A stretch of DNA of 64,000 nucleotides, from positions 1 through 64,000 of the forward strand of contig CALUNW010000005.1 of NCBI GenBank assembly GCA_944322145.1, given 5' to 3'. Origin of the DNA: an uncultured Atopobiaceae bacterium. Its GTDB lineage: Bacteria; Actinomycetota; Coriobacteriia; Coriobacteriales; Atopobiaceae. The translations under genes were made by a program, and so were the position numbers. This document shows positions 50,799 to 59,495 of this stretch, in pieces (the first letter of the stretch is position 1; each line of letters opens with the position of its first letter). The notes beneath the pieces are model-generated. The model was not told where the DNA came from, ran no database searches, and was given only the letters and a program-made list of their open reading frames with translations.

Positions 50799-50899
50799 GC
50801 AAACCTCACAGGTAGTCTCACTCAAAAAAATTACATCGCCTTAAATCTTTAATAATTAATCTAAGATTGGTGGTACGGACCACTACCTGTGAGGTTTGC
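50799..50899. repeat. A+T-rich segment bounded by an 18-base perfect inverted repeat
   Basis: GCAAACCTCACAGGTAGT (50799-50816) and its exact complement (50882-50899) enclose 65 bases of strongly A+T-rich DNA, with an inner AAATCTT/AAGATT dyad. The right arm overlaps the last codons of the leftward ABC ATPase gene. Bidirectional terminator or small mobile remnant. Confidence 0.8.
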
Positions 50900-52070
50900 C
50901 GAAGTCATCGCGAAGGGTCGGTCGCGAGTGCGCCACCGGCAGGCCGGCGTTGCGGGCGGCGTCGAGGAGCTCGACGTTGCGCGCATTCATCGTGCCGAAG
51001 CCGCCCACGCAGCAGATGACCCGCCTGCAGCCGAGAAGGACCTCCCGCGCCTCCGCGACGGCGCGCTCGCCCACGGGCTCGAAGTCGCGCTCGTAGACCG
51101 CGCGCGTGGCAAGGCTGCGCGCGAGCAGCCCGTCGGCGTCGTGCTCATGCAGCACGCCGGTCGCAAACGGCACGCCGTCGCGCGCGAGCTGCCGGAAGCA
51201 CGCCGCGCCCGTCCCTCCGCCGGCGATCACGAAGACCTCCGGCTCGCCCTCCGGCCGCGCGAGCTCGACGCTGCCGAACGCGGGGTCGTACGCCCCGGGC
51301 TCAAGGCCATAGAGCTCGGCCATGCGCTCGGCGGTGAAGACCTCCTCCGGCGTTCCCTGGAAGATGGCGTTCCCGTCGCGGACGCAGATCACGTGGTCGG
51401 CCGCCTTCTGCGCGAGGTCGATCTCGTGCAGCGACGCCACGACGGCGATGCCGCGCTCGCGGGCCTCACGCCGCAGGAGCTGCAGCATCTCCAGCTGCGA
51501 ACGCACGTCCAGGTACGAGGTGGGCTCGTCGAGCAGCAGCACGCGCGGCTCCTGGCTAAGCGCGCGGGCAAGGAGCACGCGCTGGCGCTGGCCGTCGCTG
51601 ATGTGGGAGAAGTCGCGCTCGGCGAGCTCGGCCACGCCCGTGGCCTCCAGCGCGGCACGGACGGCCTCGTGGTCCTTCTCGCCCAGCACCCCGAGCCTCC
51701 CCGTGAACGGGTAGCGGCCCGTCTCCACGACGTCGCGGCAGGTGAGGAGCTCCGTGCTCGGCCTGCCGGTGAGCATGACCGCCATCTCCTGCGCGCGTTC
51801 GGTCGCCGGCACCTCGTCGAGCGGGCGGCCGAAGAGCTCAACGACGCCGCCGAGCGCGCGTAGCTGGCCCGCCACGGTGCGCAGTATCGTGGTCTTGCCG
51901 GAGCCGTTGGGGCCGATGAGCGCCACGACCTTACCCGGCCGCACCACCAGGCAGACGTCGCGCACGAGAGCCCGCTGCCCGTGCCCCACCGCCAGCTCCC
52001 GCAGCTCCAGCGCGTTTCTGTTAATTGGGGACTGTCCCCAATTAACAGAGTGTCCAGTCAAGGCGGTCAT
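50883..52070 (-). CDS. FecE-type ABC importer ATPase with extra C-terminal domain
   Basis: The 395-residue protein has Walker A GPNGSGKTT (53-61), signature HISDGQRQRVLLARAL (156-171), Walker B LLLDEPTSYLD (178-188) and switch His in SLHEID. Residues 278-395 form an additional Rossmann-like domain (VFVIAGGGTGAACFRQLA; VICCVGGFGTMNARN) not found in standard FecE. Residues 8-18 (SVNWGQSPINR) are coded by a perfect GGGGAC-core palindrome inserted in frame. GGAGGT precedes the ATG, which overlaps the permease end. A GEKD loop (LGEKDHEAV) carries the CGAGAAGGAC word. Confidence 0.9.
   Translation of the reverse strand: MTALTGHSVNWGQSPINRNALELRELAVGHGQRALVRDVCLVVRPGKVVALIGPNGSGKTTILRTVAGQLRALGGVVELFGRPLDEVPATERAQEMAVMLTGRPSTELLTCRDVVETGRYPFTGRLGVLGEKDHEAVRAALEATGVAELAERDFSHISDGQRQRVLLARALSQEPRVLLLDEPTSYLDVRSQLEMLQLLRREARERGIAVVASLHEIDLAQKAADHVICVRDGNAIFQGTPEEVFTAERMAELYGLEPGAYDPAFGSVELARPEGEPEVFVIAGGGTGAACFRQLARDGVPFATGVLHEHDADGLLARSLATRAVYERDFEPVGERAVAEAREVLLGCRRVICCVGGFGTMNARNVELLDAARNAGLPVAHSRPTLRDDFGKPHR
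52018..52048. repeat. GGGGAC-core palindrome inside the FecE coding region
   Basis: Perfect 31-base palindrome, arms CTGTTAATTGGGGAC / GTCCCCAATTAACAG around T. It is translated as part of the ATPase N-terminus, without breaking the frame. Confidence 0.95.
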
Positions 52071-53116
52071 CGGGACCTCCCGCGGAGCATGAGGGCGATG
52101 ACGGTCGGCGCGCCAAAGACGGCTGTGACGGCGCTCACGGAGAGCTCGACCGGCGAGAAGAGCGTGCGCGCCACGAGGTCGCACCCGCAGCAGAAGGCCG
52201 CGCCCGTGAGCAGGCACGCCGGCGTCACGTAGAGCGGACGCGACGACCTCACGCCCCGCTTGGCCAGGTGCGGCGCGGCGATGCCCACGAACGAGACCGG
52301 TCCGGCAAAGGCCGCGACGCACGCCGAGAGCAGGCTCGACACCGTGACGATGAGCAGGCGCAGGCCGCTCACGTTGACGCCCACGCTCTGCGCGTAGGGC
52401 TCACCGAGCTGGTAGGCGCCGAGCGGCTTGGAGAGCGCAAAGACGGCGGCGTCCATGGCGAGCACGCACACGGCAATGAAGGCGACGTCAGGCCACGTGG
52501 CTCCCGAGAAGCTGCCGCGCGACCAGTTGTCCAGGTTCACGATGGACTGGTCGTCGGCAAATGCCACGAGGAAGTTGGTCGCGGCGGAGCAGATGTAGCC
52601 CACCATCACGCCTGCGACGATGAGGGTGCTCTGCGTGCGCACGCGCCGCGAGATGAGCAGCACGAAGCCCATGGTGAGAAGCGAGCCCGCAAACGCCGCG
52701 CCCACCGACGCCGCCGGGCTCATGATATGCCCCGTGCCCAGCACCACGATCATCACCACGGCCACCACGAGCTTGGCGCCCGATGAGACGCCCAGCACAA
52801 AGGGGTCGGCGATGGGGTTGGCAAAGAAGGTCTGCAGCAGGAAGCCCGAGAGCGAGAGGGCCCCGCCCAGCAGCACCGCCTCGATGGCTCGGGGCAGGCG
52901 AATCTGCCAGATGACCTGAGCTGCGGTGGAGCCGTCGCCGGGGCCTGCCGCGAGTATGCGCAGCACCTCGGCGGGCGTGGTCTCCACGCTGCCCAGGCAG
53001 AGGCTGGCGACGAAGAGCGCCACCAGGCCCAGAAGGACGACGAGGTCGAAGGCAAGCGCTCGCGACGCCCCGTCCTTCTCGCCCGCCCGCTTCGTCCCGT
53101 GCACCGCGCCGCCCAC
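52067..53116 (-). CDS. FecCD-type ABC importer permease
   Basis: The 349-residue protein has about ten membrane helices and FecCD motifs: RLPRAIEAVLLGGALSLSGF, NPIADPFVLGVSSGAKL and FVGIAAPHLAK. It would carry a siderophore, haem or cobalamin with the ATPase and lipoprotein beside it. The start is GTG, one base after the lipoprotein stop. The N-terminal TKRAGEKDGAS is coded over a CGAGAAGGAC word. Confidence 0.92.
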   Translation of the reverse strand: MGGAVHGTKRAGEKDGASRALAFDLVVLLGLVALFVASLCLGSVETTPAEVLRILAAGPGDGSTAAQVIWQIRLPRAIEAVLLGGALSLSGFLLQTFFANPIADPFVLGVSSGAKLVVAVVMIVVLGTGHIMSPAASVGAAFAGSLLTMGFVLLISRRVRTQSTLIVAGVMVGYICSAATNFLVAFADDQSIVNLDNWSRGSFSGATWPDVAFIAVCVLAMDAAVFALSKPLGAYQLGEPYAQSVGVNVSGLRLLIVTVSSLLSACVAAFAGPVSFVGIAAPHLAKRGVRSSRPLYVTPACLLTGAAFCCGCDLVARTLFSPVELSVSAVTAVFGAPTVIALMLRGRSR

Positions 53117-53117
53117 G

Positions 53118-54278
53118 CTAGGCCAGCTTCCAGACGAAGGTGGTGGGCTCCCCGGAGCCGGAGATGGCCGCGCGCAGGTCGAAGATGATGTCCGCCATGC
53201 TGGTCATCTGCTGGTACATGGTGGAGTCACAGGTCCAGACGTTGCCCTCGCGCACGGCGCGGAAGTCCGCGAGCAGCGCGTTTTTCTGTACCAGCTCCGC
53301 GACGGACGCGACGCCCTCGTCGACCGTGGCGTTGTAGATGATGACGTCGGCGTCGCGCGCGTCGGCGTAGAAGCGCTCCATCTCCACGGTGACGGTGGTG
53401 GGGGAGGAGTCCGCGGCGCCTTCGGCGTCAAAGCTCACGTAGGTGCCGCCCGCAGCCTCGATCATCTGGCAGAGGTAGTCACCCGCGCGGCGCGTCACCG
53501 CGGCGCCGTCCTCGTTGACGTAGAAGAACGCGACGGTCCTGTCGAGCGGCCCCTCTTGCGATGCCGCCTCCACGCCGGCCGCGACCTCGTCGAAGACCGC
53601 CGCGGCCTCGTCCTCGCGGCCAAAGAGCGCTCCCATGAGGCGGATCCACTCCAGCCGGCCCAGCATGTCCTCCTCGCGGCTGGACTGCTCCATGAGCACG
53701 GTCACGCCGAGCTCCTCGAGCTTGGCGCGGACCTCGGGCACGTGGTCGATGTTGGTGTTCTCGATTGCGAGCGGGCAGCCTGCGGAGGCGATGAGCTCGT
53801 AGTCCGGCGCACGGTAGATGCCGCCGTAGGCGACCCTGCCGTCCTCCAGACGCGCGGCGAACTCCTCGACAGGGGAGTCCTCGGCGCGCACGGACGAGAC
53901 GCCCACCGCGTCGAGCGCCCCGATGGCGTCGACGAGGCAGATCATGCCGGTCGAGACCAAGTAGACGCTCTCGAGCGGCTGGCGCACCACGGCGACGTCG
54001 TCGGGCAGGCCATTTGGCGCGTCGGCACCCTCGGGCACGATGAGGAAGCGGTCCCCGCTTGCGAGGCATGCGAGCCGGCAGCCTCCCTCGTAGGCGTCCA
54101 GCGTGAACTGCGTGGCGTGCGCGAGCGGCACGGGCATGGCCTCGCCGAGCGCGGAGAGGCCCTGCGAGCCGGCGTCCTTCTCGCCCGTTGCCTCGTCCCC
54201 GCCGGAGCAGCCGGCCAGGGTCAGGGGCGCGAGAAGGCCGAGCCCGACGACGGACCGGCGAGAGACAGACGTGCTCAC
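53118..54278 (-). CDS. Periplasmic-binding lipoprotein of the FecB type
   Basis: The 386-residue protein has a lipoprotein signal ending LTLAGC (Cys24), a GEKD linker, and a class III binding-protein fold (VAVVRQPLESVYLVSTGMI; YRAPDYELIASAGCPLAI; long central helix EAAAVFDEVAAGVEAAS). First gene of the importer operon; the set is complete. The start is GTG behind GGAG. Ligand probably an iron chelate or cobamide; cannot be told from sequence. Confidence 0.9.
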   Translation of the reverse strand: MSTSVSRRSVVGLGLLAPLTLAGCSGGDEATGEKDAGSQGLSALGEAMPVPLAHATQFTLDAYEGGCRLACLASGDRFLIVPEGADAPNGLPDDVAVVRQPLESVYLVSTGMICLVDAIGALDAVGVSSVRAEDSPVEEFAARLEDGRVAYGGIYRAPDYELIASAGCPLAIENTNIDHVPEVRAKLEELGVTVLMEQSSREEDMLGRLEWIRLMGALFGREDEAAAVFDEVAAGVEAASQEGPLDRTVAFFYVNEDGAAVTRRAGDYLCQMIEAAGGTYVSFDAEGAADSSPTTVTVEMERFYADARDADVIIYNATVDEGVASVAELVQKNALLADFRAVREGNVWTCDSTMYQQMTSMADIIFDLRAAISGSGEPTTFVWKLA

Positions 54279-54382
54279 GGGGACTCCAATTCAACGAGAT
54301 GCTGCTCACATGATACGCCCGCCGGCCGTCACGCCGCGAGGCCGTATCATTGACGGCGTTGATCTCCGTTGAAAGGGGCGCG

Positions 54383-55384
54383 ATGAACGCCATCTCAAAG
54401 CTGCTGCTGGGCGGTGAGCTCGACCGCAAGGTCCTTCTCGGCGCCGAGCGCTCGACGCTCATGCTCGTGGACGACCCGCTGCGCCAGTACTCGAGCTTCT
54501 TCATGCGGCTGCTCGCGGCCACGGTCGTTGCCACCGCCGGCATCGCCAGCGACTCCGCCACGACGATCATCGGCGCCATGCTCATCGCGCCGCTGATGTC
54601 GCCCATGCTGGGGACGGCGCTCGCCACCGCCATGGGCCGGCCGCGCCAGGCACTGCGGACGCTCGCGCTCGTGGTGCTTGGCATGGCGCTCGTGGTCGCG
54701 GCGTCCGCCTGCGTGACGGCGCTCATCCCCGTGGCCGCGGACATGGAGACCAACTCGCAGGTGCTCTGCCGCGTCTCGCCGCGCCTGGTCGACCTGATCA
54801 TCGCGCTGGCGGCGGGCTTCATGGCGGCGCTGGCCTCGATGCGCGCCGACATCCCCGACGCGGTGCCGGGAGTGGCCATCTCAGCCTCGATCGTGCCTCC
54901 GCTGTGCGTGGTGGGCGCGGGCATCTACGAGGGCGTGCCGGGGGCCGCGGTGGGCGCGTTCACGCTCTTCTTCACCAACTTCCTGGCCATCCAGGTCATG
55001 GGCGGACTTGTCTACCTGCTCATGGGTCTCGGCGCGCGGCGCCTCTCCGAGGTGGGCGCCCAGGCGCGCCAGATCTGGTACGCGCTTGTGGCGCTGGCGA
55101 TGGCCGTGGTGGTGGGCCTGCTCTTCTCCACGAGCATGGACGTGCTCAGCGTGACGCAGCGCGAGCGGCAGGTCCAGGACGTCACCGCGGCGTGGCTTGA
55201 CGGCTCCGACTACCGCGTGGAGGGGCTCGAGGTCGACGGCGAGGACGTCTACGTGCGCATCGTCGGCCATGGCGACGTTCCCGACGCGCAGGTCCTCGGC
55301 GACGCGCTGGACGAGAGGGACGTGGGCGTGCAGAGCGTCTCGGTCTCCGTCCTGGAGGAGCAGCGCGTCGTCACCGGCCAGTAG
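54383..55384 (+). CDS. DUF389 membrane protein
   Basis: The 333-residue protein has the DUF389 core: ATVVATAGIASDSATTIIGAM, LIAPLMSPMLGTALA and AISASIVPPLCVVGAG, in six helices. The N-terminal VLLGAERS and C-terminal soluble domain are usual. Function unknown. GAAAGGGG precedes the ATG at 54383. Divergent from the importer operon. Confidence 0.93.
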   Translation: MNAISKLLLGGELDRKVLLGAERSTLMLVDDPLRQYSSFFMRLLAATVVATAGIASDSATTIIGAMLIAPLMSPMLGTALATAMGRPRQALRTLALVVLGMALVVAASACVTALIPVAADMETNSQVLCRVSPRLVDLIIALAAGFMAALASMRADIPDAVPGVAISASIVPPLCVVGAGIYEGVPGAAVGAFTLFFTNFLAIQVMGGLVYLLMGLGARRLSEVGAQARQIWYALVALAMAVVVGLLFSTSMDVLSVTQRERQVQDVTAAWLDGSDYRVEGLEVDGEDVYVRIVGHGDVPDAQVLGDALDERDVGVQSVSVSVLEEQRVVTGQ

Positions 55385-55423
55385 CGGGCGGTGGTCCCGG
55401 ACGGCCCGCCGCGCGCCGCCCGG

Positions 55424-55429
55424 TACAAT
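55424..55429 (+). promoter_or_regulatory. -10 box of the esterase gene
   Basis: TACAAT, 28 bases before the start codon; the -35 is not clear in G+C-rich DNA. Confidence 0.45.
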
Positions 55430-55457
55430 GGAGACGCAGCATCCGAGGGAGGTCAGC

Positions 55458-56315
55458 ATGCGCGTCCAGAAGGTTGAGCTGCCGTTGACGGGTTACGGGT
55501 CCAAGGCTGCCACGCTCACTGCCTATGTTCAGGACAACGTCGAGGCGCAGGCTGCGCGTCGGCGCCCCGGGGTGTTGATTTGCCCCGGCGGTGGGTACGC
55601 CTTCTGCTCGGATCTGGAGGCCGAGCCCATCGCGCTCGCGCTCGTCGCGCGGGGGCTTCAGGCATTCGTGCTCGACTACACCGTGCTTGACGACGCGGAA
55701 TCCATCCCGCTGCTTCCCGCTCCGCAGGTCGACCTCGCGCGGGCGCTCGCCCTGGTGCGGTCGCGCGTGGACGAGTGGCGCGTGGATGGGGAGGACTTCG
55801 GCGTGCTCGGCTGCTCCGCGGGGGCGCACCTCTGCGCGTCCTACGCCGGCGTCATGCGCGACGAGGCGTTTCTCGCCCGGGCGGGGGTCAGCGCCGATAC
55901 CGCACGTCCGAACTGGCAGGTGCTCTGCTATCCCGTCATCGATCTCGACGCCGGCTGGCCGCCCGACCCCGCCTACGCCGCGCGGATCTGCGACGCCGGC
56001 TCGCCGCTGCGTCACGCCCAGGACTTGGTGGGGCCCGACACGCCGCAGACCTTCCTCTGGCACACCGCCACGGACGAGACGGTGCCCGTGCGCAACGCCT
56101 ACCTCTATGCCGAGGCGCTCGCCGCACACGGCGTCGACCACGAGTGCCATGTGTTTCACGCGGGCCGCCACGGCCTCTCTCTTGCGACCGAGCAATCTGC
56201 GCGCTGGGACGACTGCGTGAATCCGCACGTTGCGCATTGGCTGGACCTCATGCTGGAGTGGCTGGGGGCAACGGACGCATGCTCCTACCTCGACAATGCA
56301 CCGTCCGAAGGATAG
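55458..56315 (+). CDS. Alpha/beta hydrolase, acetyl-esterase (BD-FAE/Axe) type
   Basis: The 285-residue protein has ICPGGGYAFCSDLEAEPIA (oxyanion motif), the nucleophile elbow LGCSAGAHLCAS, TATDETVPVRNA (Asp) and HAGRHGLSLA (His), in the order of acetyl xylan esterases and related enzymes. GAGGGAGG precedes the ATG. Single gene. Confidence 0.9.
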   Translation: MRVQKVELPLTGYGSKAATLTAYVQDNVEAQAARRRPGVLICPGGGYAFCSDLEAEPIALALVARGLQAFVLDYTVLDDAESIPLLPAPQVDLARALALVRSRVDEWRVDGEDFGVLGCSAGAHLCASYAGVMRDEAFLARAGVSADTARPNWQVLCYPVIDLDAGWPPDPAYAARICDAGSPLRHAQDLVGPDTPQTFLWHTATDETVPVRNAYLYAEALAAHGVDHECHVFHAGRHGLSLATEQSARWDDCVNPHVAHWLDLMLEWLGATDACSYLDNAPSEG

Positions 56316-56320
56316 TCTTT

Positions 56321-56573
56321 GCCTGCGGTGTCTGCAAAACCGACCTTCAGTCCATATTCCCGCGCCGCCGGATGCAAAATCGCCCTTCAGTCCATAAGTT
56401 TTTATGACTCTGACAAGTCTGACGGTACAGCGCTTGAAAGAAACCGCAGCTGGCGAAATTGGGCTCGCTGACACACCTATCAGAACGACCATTTTTCTAT
56501 GGATTGAAGAGCGATTTTGCAGACGGTGGCAAAGAAAAATGGATTGAAGAGCGATTTTGCATGAAAGCCGCCG
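56321..56573. repeat. Dyad-doublet element, 40-base period
   Basis: Left arm: TGCAAAAC/T-CG-CCTTCAGTCCAT at 56333 and 56373 (40 apart). Right arm: ATGGATTGAAGAGCGATTTT plus GCA ending at 56521 and 56561 (40 apart), inverted, 21 of 23 matching the left word. Outer GCC(T)GC..GGTG and GG(T)GGC also pair. Centre of about 100 bases. A+T-rich for this genome. Between two rightward genes. Confidence 0.85.
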
Positions 56574-56649
56574 CTACAGCTCTGGGACTGCTCCGATCAG
56601 GGGCTTGTGTATCCTTGCATGTGCAGGAGATGCGCGGAGAGGGAGGCAG

Positions 56650-57531
56650 ATGTCGCGGAAGAATATCGGGCGCTTCGTCGCGGCGGCGTTTCTGGCGGCG
56701 TGCCTCTATGCGCTCTCGACTCCGTGCTCCAAGGTGCTTCTCGGGAGCGTCGCTCCCAACATGATGGCCGCCCTGCTCTACCTGGGGGCGGGCGTCGGGA
56801 TGGCGGCGCTCACGGCCGTGCGGGCGGCGGCGCGGCGCATGCCGGCCGCGGAGGAGCCGCTCGAGCGCGCGGACGCCCCCTACGTCGTGGCGATGGTCCT
56901 TCTCGACATTGCAGCGCCGATTCTGCTCATGGCGGGCCTCGCGCACGCGGCGCCCGAGAACGTGGCCCTGCTCAACAACTTCGAGATCGTGGCGACGGCG
57001 GTCATCGCCTTCGCGGCCTTCCGCGAGCGCGTGGCGCCCCGCACTTGGGCGGGCATCGCCGTGATCACCGCGTCGTGCGCGCTGCTCAGCCTCGAGAGCG
57101 CCGGTGCGCTGAGCTTCTCCGCGGGATCGCTGCTGGTGCTCGGAGCATGTCTGTGCTGGGGTGTCGAGAACAACTGCACGAGTCGCCTGTCGCAGAAGGA
57201 CCCCGCCCAGGTGGTCGTCGTGAAGGGACTGGGCTCCGGGACGGGCGCGCTGGCCGTGGCCCTTCTCGCTGGTGACGCGCTTCCCGCGCTTCCGGACGTC
57301 GCCGCCGCCCTTGTGCTGGGCTTTGTTGCCTACGGGCTCTCGATCTTCTTCTACGTGTACGCCCAGCGCGGCCTGGGCGCGGCGCGGACGAGCGCCTACT
57401 ACGCGGTGAACCCGTTCATCGGGGCGGCGCTGTCTCTGGTGCTGTTCCGGACGGTGCCGGGACCGGCGTTTCTCGTCGCGCTGGCGCTCATGGCGCTGGG
57501 TGCCTGGCTGGTGACGCCACAGCCGAAATAG
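56650..57531 (+). CDS. EamA/DMT-family transporter
   Basis: The 293-residue protein has ten membrane helices in two EamA repeats, with ALSTPCSKVLLGSVAPNMMA in the first and VKGLGSGTGALAVALLAGD in the second. Such proteins export amino acids or metabolites. GAGAGGGAGG precedes the ATG at 56650. Confidence 0.9.
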   Translation: MSRKNIGRFVAAAFLAACLYALSTPCSKVLLGSVAPNMMAALLYLGAGVGMAALTAVRAAARRMPAAEEPLERADAPYVVAMVLLDIAAPILLMAGLAHAAPENVALLNNFEIVATAVIAFAAFRERVAPRTWAGIAVITASCALLSLESAGALSFSAGSLLVLGACLCWGVENNCTSRLSQKDPAQVVVVKGLGSGTGALAVALLAGDALPALPDVAAALVLGFVAYGLSIFFYVYAQRGLGAARTSAYYAVNPFIGAALSLVLFRTVPGPAFLVALALMALGAWLVTPQPK

Positions 57532-57558
57532 CGGGCCGACTTCGGTCACGCCGGATGG

Positions 57559-57743
57559 CGAAAACGTCCACAACCGGCCCGCAATCTAGGGGCGAGAATA
57601 ACGGGCCGGTCGCGGTCGTTCTGAAGGCTAAAAGTGACCACAGCCAGCCCGTAATCTGCCAGGCGAGAATAACGGGCCGGCTGTGGACGTTTTCGAGTCG
57701 CAGATCGTCCGCAACCAGCCCGATATTATCGGGCGAGAAGAAC
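57559..57743. repeat. Three tandem 70-base hairpin units with CGAGAA(T/G)AAC
   Basis: Units begin at 57566, 57636 and 57707 (GTCCACAACCGGCCCG, GACCACAGCCAGCCCG, GTCCGCAACCAGCCCG), each followed by ATCT/ATTAT, then GGCGAGAATAACGGGCCGG or GGGCGAGAAGAACC. CCGGCCCG and CGGGCCGG pair within a unit. Outer arms CGAAAACGTCCACA (57559) and TGTGGACGTTTTCG (57682) also pair. Between convergent genes, ending at the radical SAM stop. Confidence 0.8.
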
Positions 57744-59186
57744 CTACAGTCGTGGCTCCGCCTGCGTCCTGAGGTCGCGCCCCACGCGCTCCAGGCGGGT
57801 GACGTCGGTCTCGGCCTGTCCCTCGTTCCAGCGCTGGCGCGTCTCGTGCAGCGGGTCGCCGGGGTCCGCCCAGAGCCGCTCTGCCACCGGTGCCCACGCT
57901 GCCGCGGCCGGCGTGGTCTTCTCGCGCAGCTGCTCGGGCGTCTCCTGCTCCACGAGGTCCGTGGAGCGCGCACCCGTCTCGGCCACCATGCGCGGCAGGT
58001 CGTCCGGGTTCTCCAGCATCGGGCAGGGGCGCAGGTGGTTGGTGTTGAACGGCTGGCCCTCGTAGTACTTCATGAACAGCGGCGAGCGCAGCGCGTCGAG
58101 CAGGCTGACGTCGTGGATGTTGGCGTTGGCGTAGTGGATGAACACGCACGGCTCCACGTCGCCCGCGGCGTTGATGTGCAGGTAGCGGCGCCCGCCGGCG
58201 ATGCAGCCTCCCACGAACTCGCCGTCATTCTGGAAGTCCAGCGTGAAGAGCGGCTTGACCCCGCGCATCTCGCGCACGAAGCGGTACATTCTCTCGCGTT
58301 GCTCGGGCGTGGGCATGAGGTCGGCGCTCGCCGCGCGCCCCACCGGCATGAAGTGGAAGTACCAGCAGAAGAGCGCGCCCTTCTCGATCATCCAGTCCAT
58401 GTTCTCCTCGGTGGCCACGGCGTCCGCGTTGGCGCGCGTCCAGCAGCAGGAGATGCCGAAGGGCAGGTCGTGCGCGCGCAGCAGGTCCATCGCGCGCTCG
58501 ATCTTGGCGTAGGTGCCGTCGCCTCGGCGGGCGTCGGTGGTGTGCTCGTTGCCCTCCGCGGAGATGGCGGGCACGAAGTTGGCCACGCGAATCATGTCCT
58601 GGCAGAAGGCCTCGTCGATGAGCGTCGCGTTGGTGAAGCAGAGGAAGACGCAGTCGGGATAGCGCTCGCAGATGCGGATAAGATCCGCCTTGCGCACGAG
58701 CGGCTCGCCGCCGGTGTAGATATAGACGTGGCAGCCGAGCTCACGACCCTGGTCGATGATCGAGCAGATGTCGTCGTAGGAGAGGTTGAGCGCGTGCCCG
58801 TACTCCGCCGCCCAGCAGCCGGTACAGCGCAGGTTGCAGGCGCTCGTGGGGTCCAGCAGGATGGCCCACGGGATGTTGCACGCGTACTTCTCGCGCGCCT
58901 TCTCCTGGATTGGCCATGCGAGGATGTTGGCGTCCACGATGAGAGTCTTGATCAGCCGGCGGCGCATCTCCGGGTTGAGCCGGAAGGCGCGCAGGATGAG
59001 CTGGTACCAGTTGCTGCGGTCGTCGATGGCGCTCCTGAACGCCGCGCGCTGGGTGGGGAAGACGCTCGCCGGGGTGTACCTGTCGATCGCGTCCATGATC
59101 TTGGGGATGCGGGCCTCGGGGTCCTCGTCCACGTAGTCGATGAGCTTGTAGAGCGCGGCGCGCTCCGCCGTCTGGGTCAGTGCCAT
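57744..59186 (-). CDS. Radical SAM protein with SPASM-like C-terminus
   Basis: The 480-residue protein has the CxxxCxxC iron-sulfur site CNLRCTGCW (Cys117, 121, 124), GGEPLVRKADLIRI, and a late Cys set (GGCIAGGRRYLHINAAGDVE, PCVFIHY, RPCPMLEN) that fits a SPASM-type auxiliary cluster. An N-terminal helical domain of about 100 residues precedes the barrel. Relatives are annotated only as radical SAM proteins. ATG 59186 chosen over GTG 59201. Confidence 0.88.
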   Translation of the reverse strand: MALTQTAERAALYKLIDYVDEDPEARIPKIMDAIDRYTPASVFPTQRAAFRSAIDDRSNWYQLILRAFRLNPEMRRRLIKTLIVDANILAWPIQEKAREKYACNIPWAILLDPTSACNLRCTGCWAAEYGHALNLSYDDICSIIDQGRELGCHVYIYTGGEPLVRKADLIRICERYPDCVFLCFTNATLIDEAFCQDMIRVANFVPAISAEGNEHTTDARRGDGTYAKIERAMDLLRAHDLPFGISCCWTRANADAVATEENMDWMIEKGALFCWYFHFMPVGRAASADLMPTPEQRERMYRFVREMRGVKPLFTLDFQNDGEFVGGCIAGGRRYLHINAAGDVEPCVFIHYANANIHDVSLLDALRSPLFMKYYEGQPFNTNHLRPCPMLENPDDLPRMVAETGARSTDLVEQETPEQLREKTTPAAAAWAPVAERLWADPGDPLHETRQRWNEGQAETDVTRLERVGRDLRTQAEPRL

Positions 59187-59495
59187 CTCCGGTCCTCTCA
59201 CATAAGTGGTTGGTTTTCTGCTTATACCCAGTTAGGTGATAACCCACATATGTGGAACAATAGGCGTGTCTCTTCCGTGAAGGTGACGTGACTTGAGGCA
59301 TATTCCCCAAATTGCGACGCCGTGTGGAGCATGCAATTTACACAAAGATGAACTGAATATGGAGGTATAGTGAATCAGACGAACATGTGATAAATCCCTA
59401 GCGCGGCCCAATTGTTTCGAGTAGATTTCATAATCGGACAGCAAAGAAGCTCCCGGCCGGCGGCGGCCGGGAAATCGACCAATCAGGAGGTCAAC
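59187..59495. other. Divergent intergenic region, A+T-rich
   Basis: About 310 bases between the radical SAM gene and a small rightward gene. GTGGAACAATAGGCGTGTC (59250-59268) recurs with three changes at 59680-59698. CACATATGTG (59246-59255) is a perfect palindrome. Promoters for both genes must lie here, but no clear -35/-10 pair could be fixed. Confidence 0.4.

Noticed and set aside
57559-57743. CRISPR-like array
   Set aside because: Units are about 70 bases, only three, each a hairpin conserved over its whole length; no unique spacers of constant size and no cas genes.
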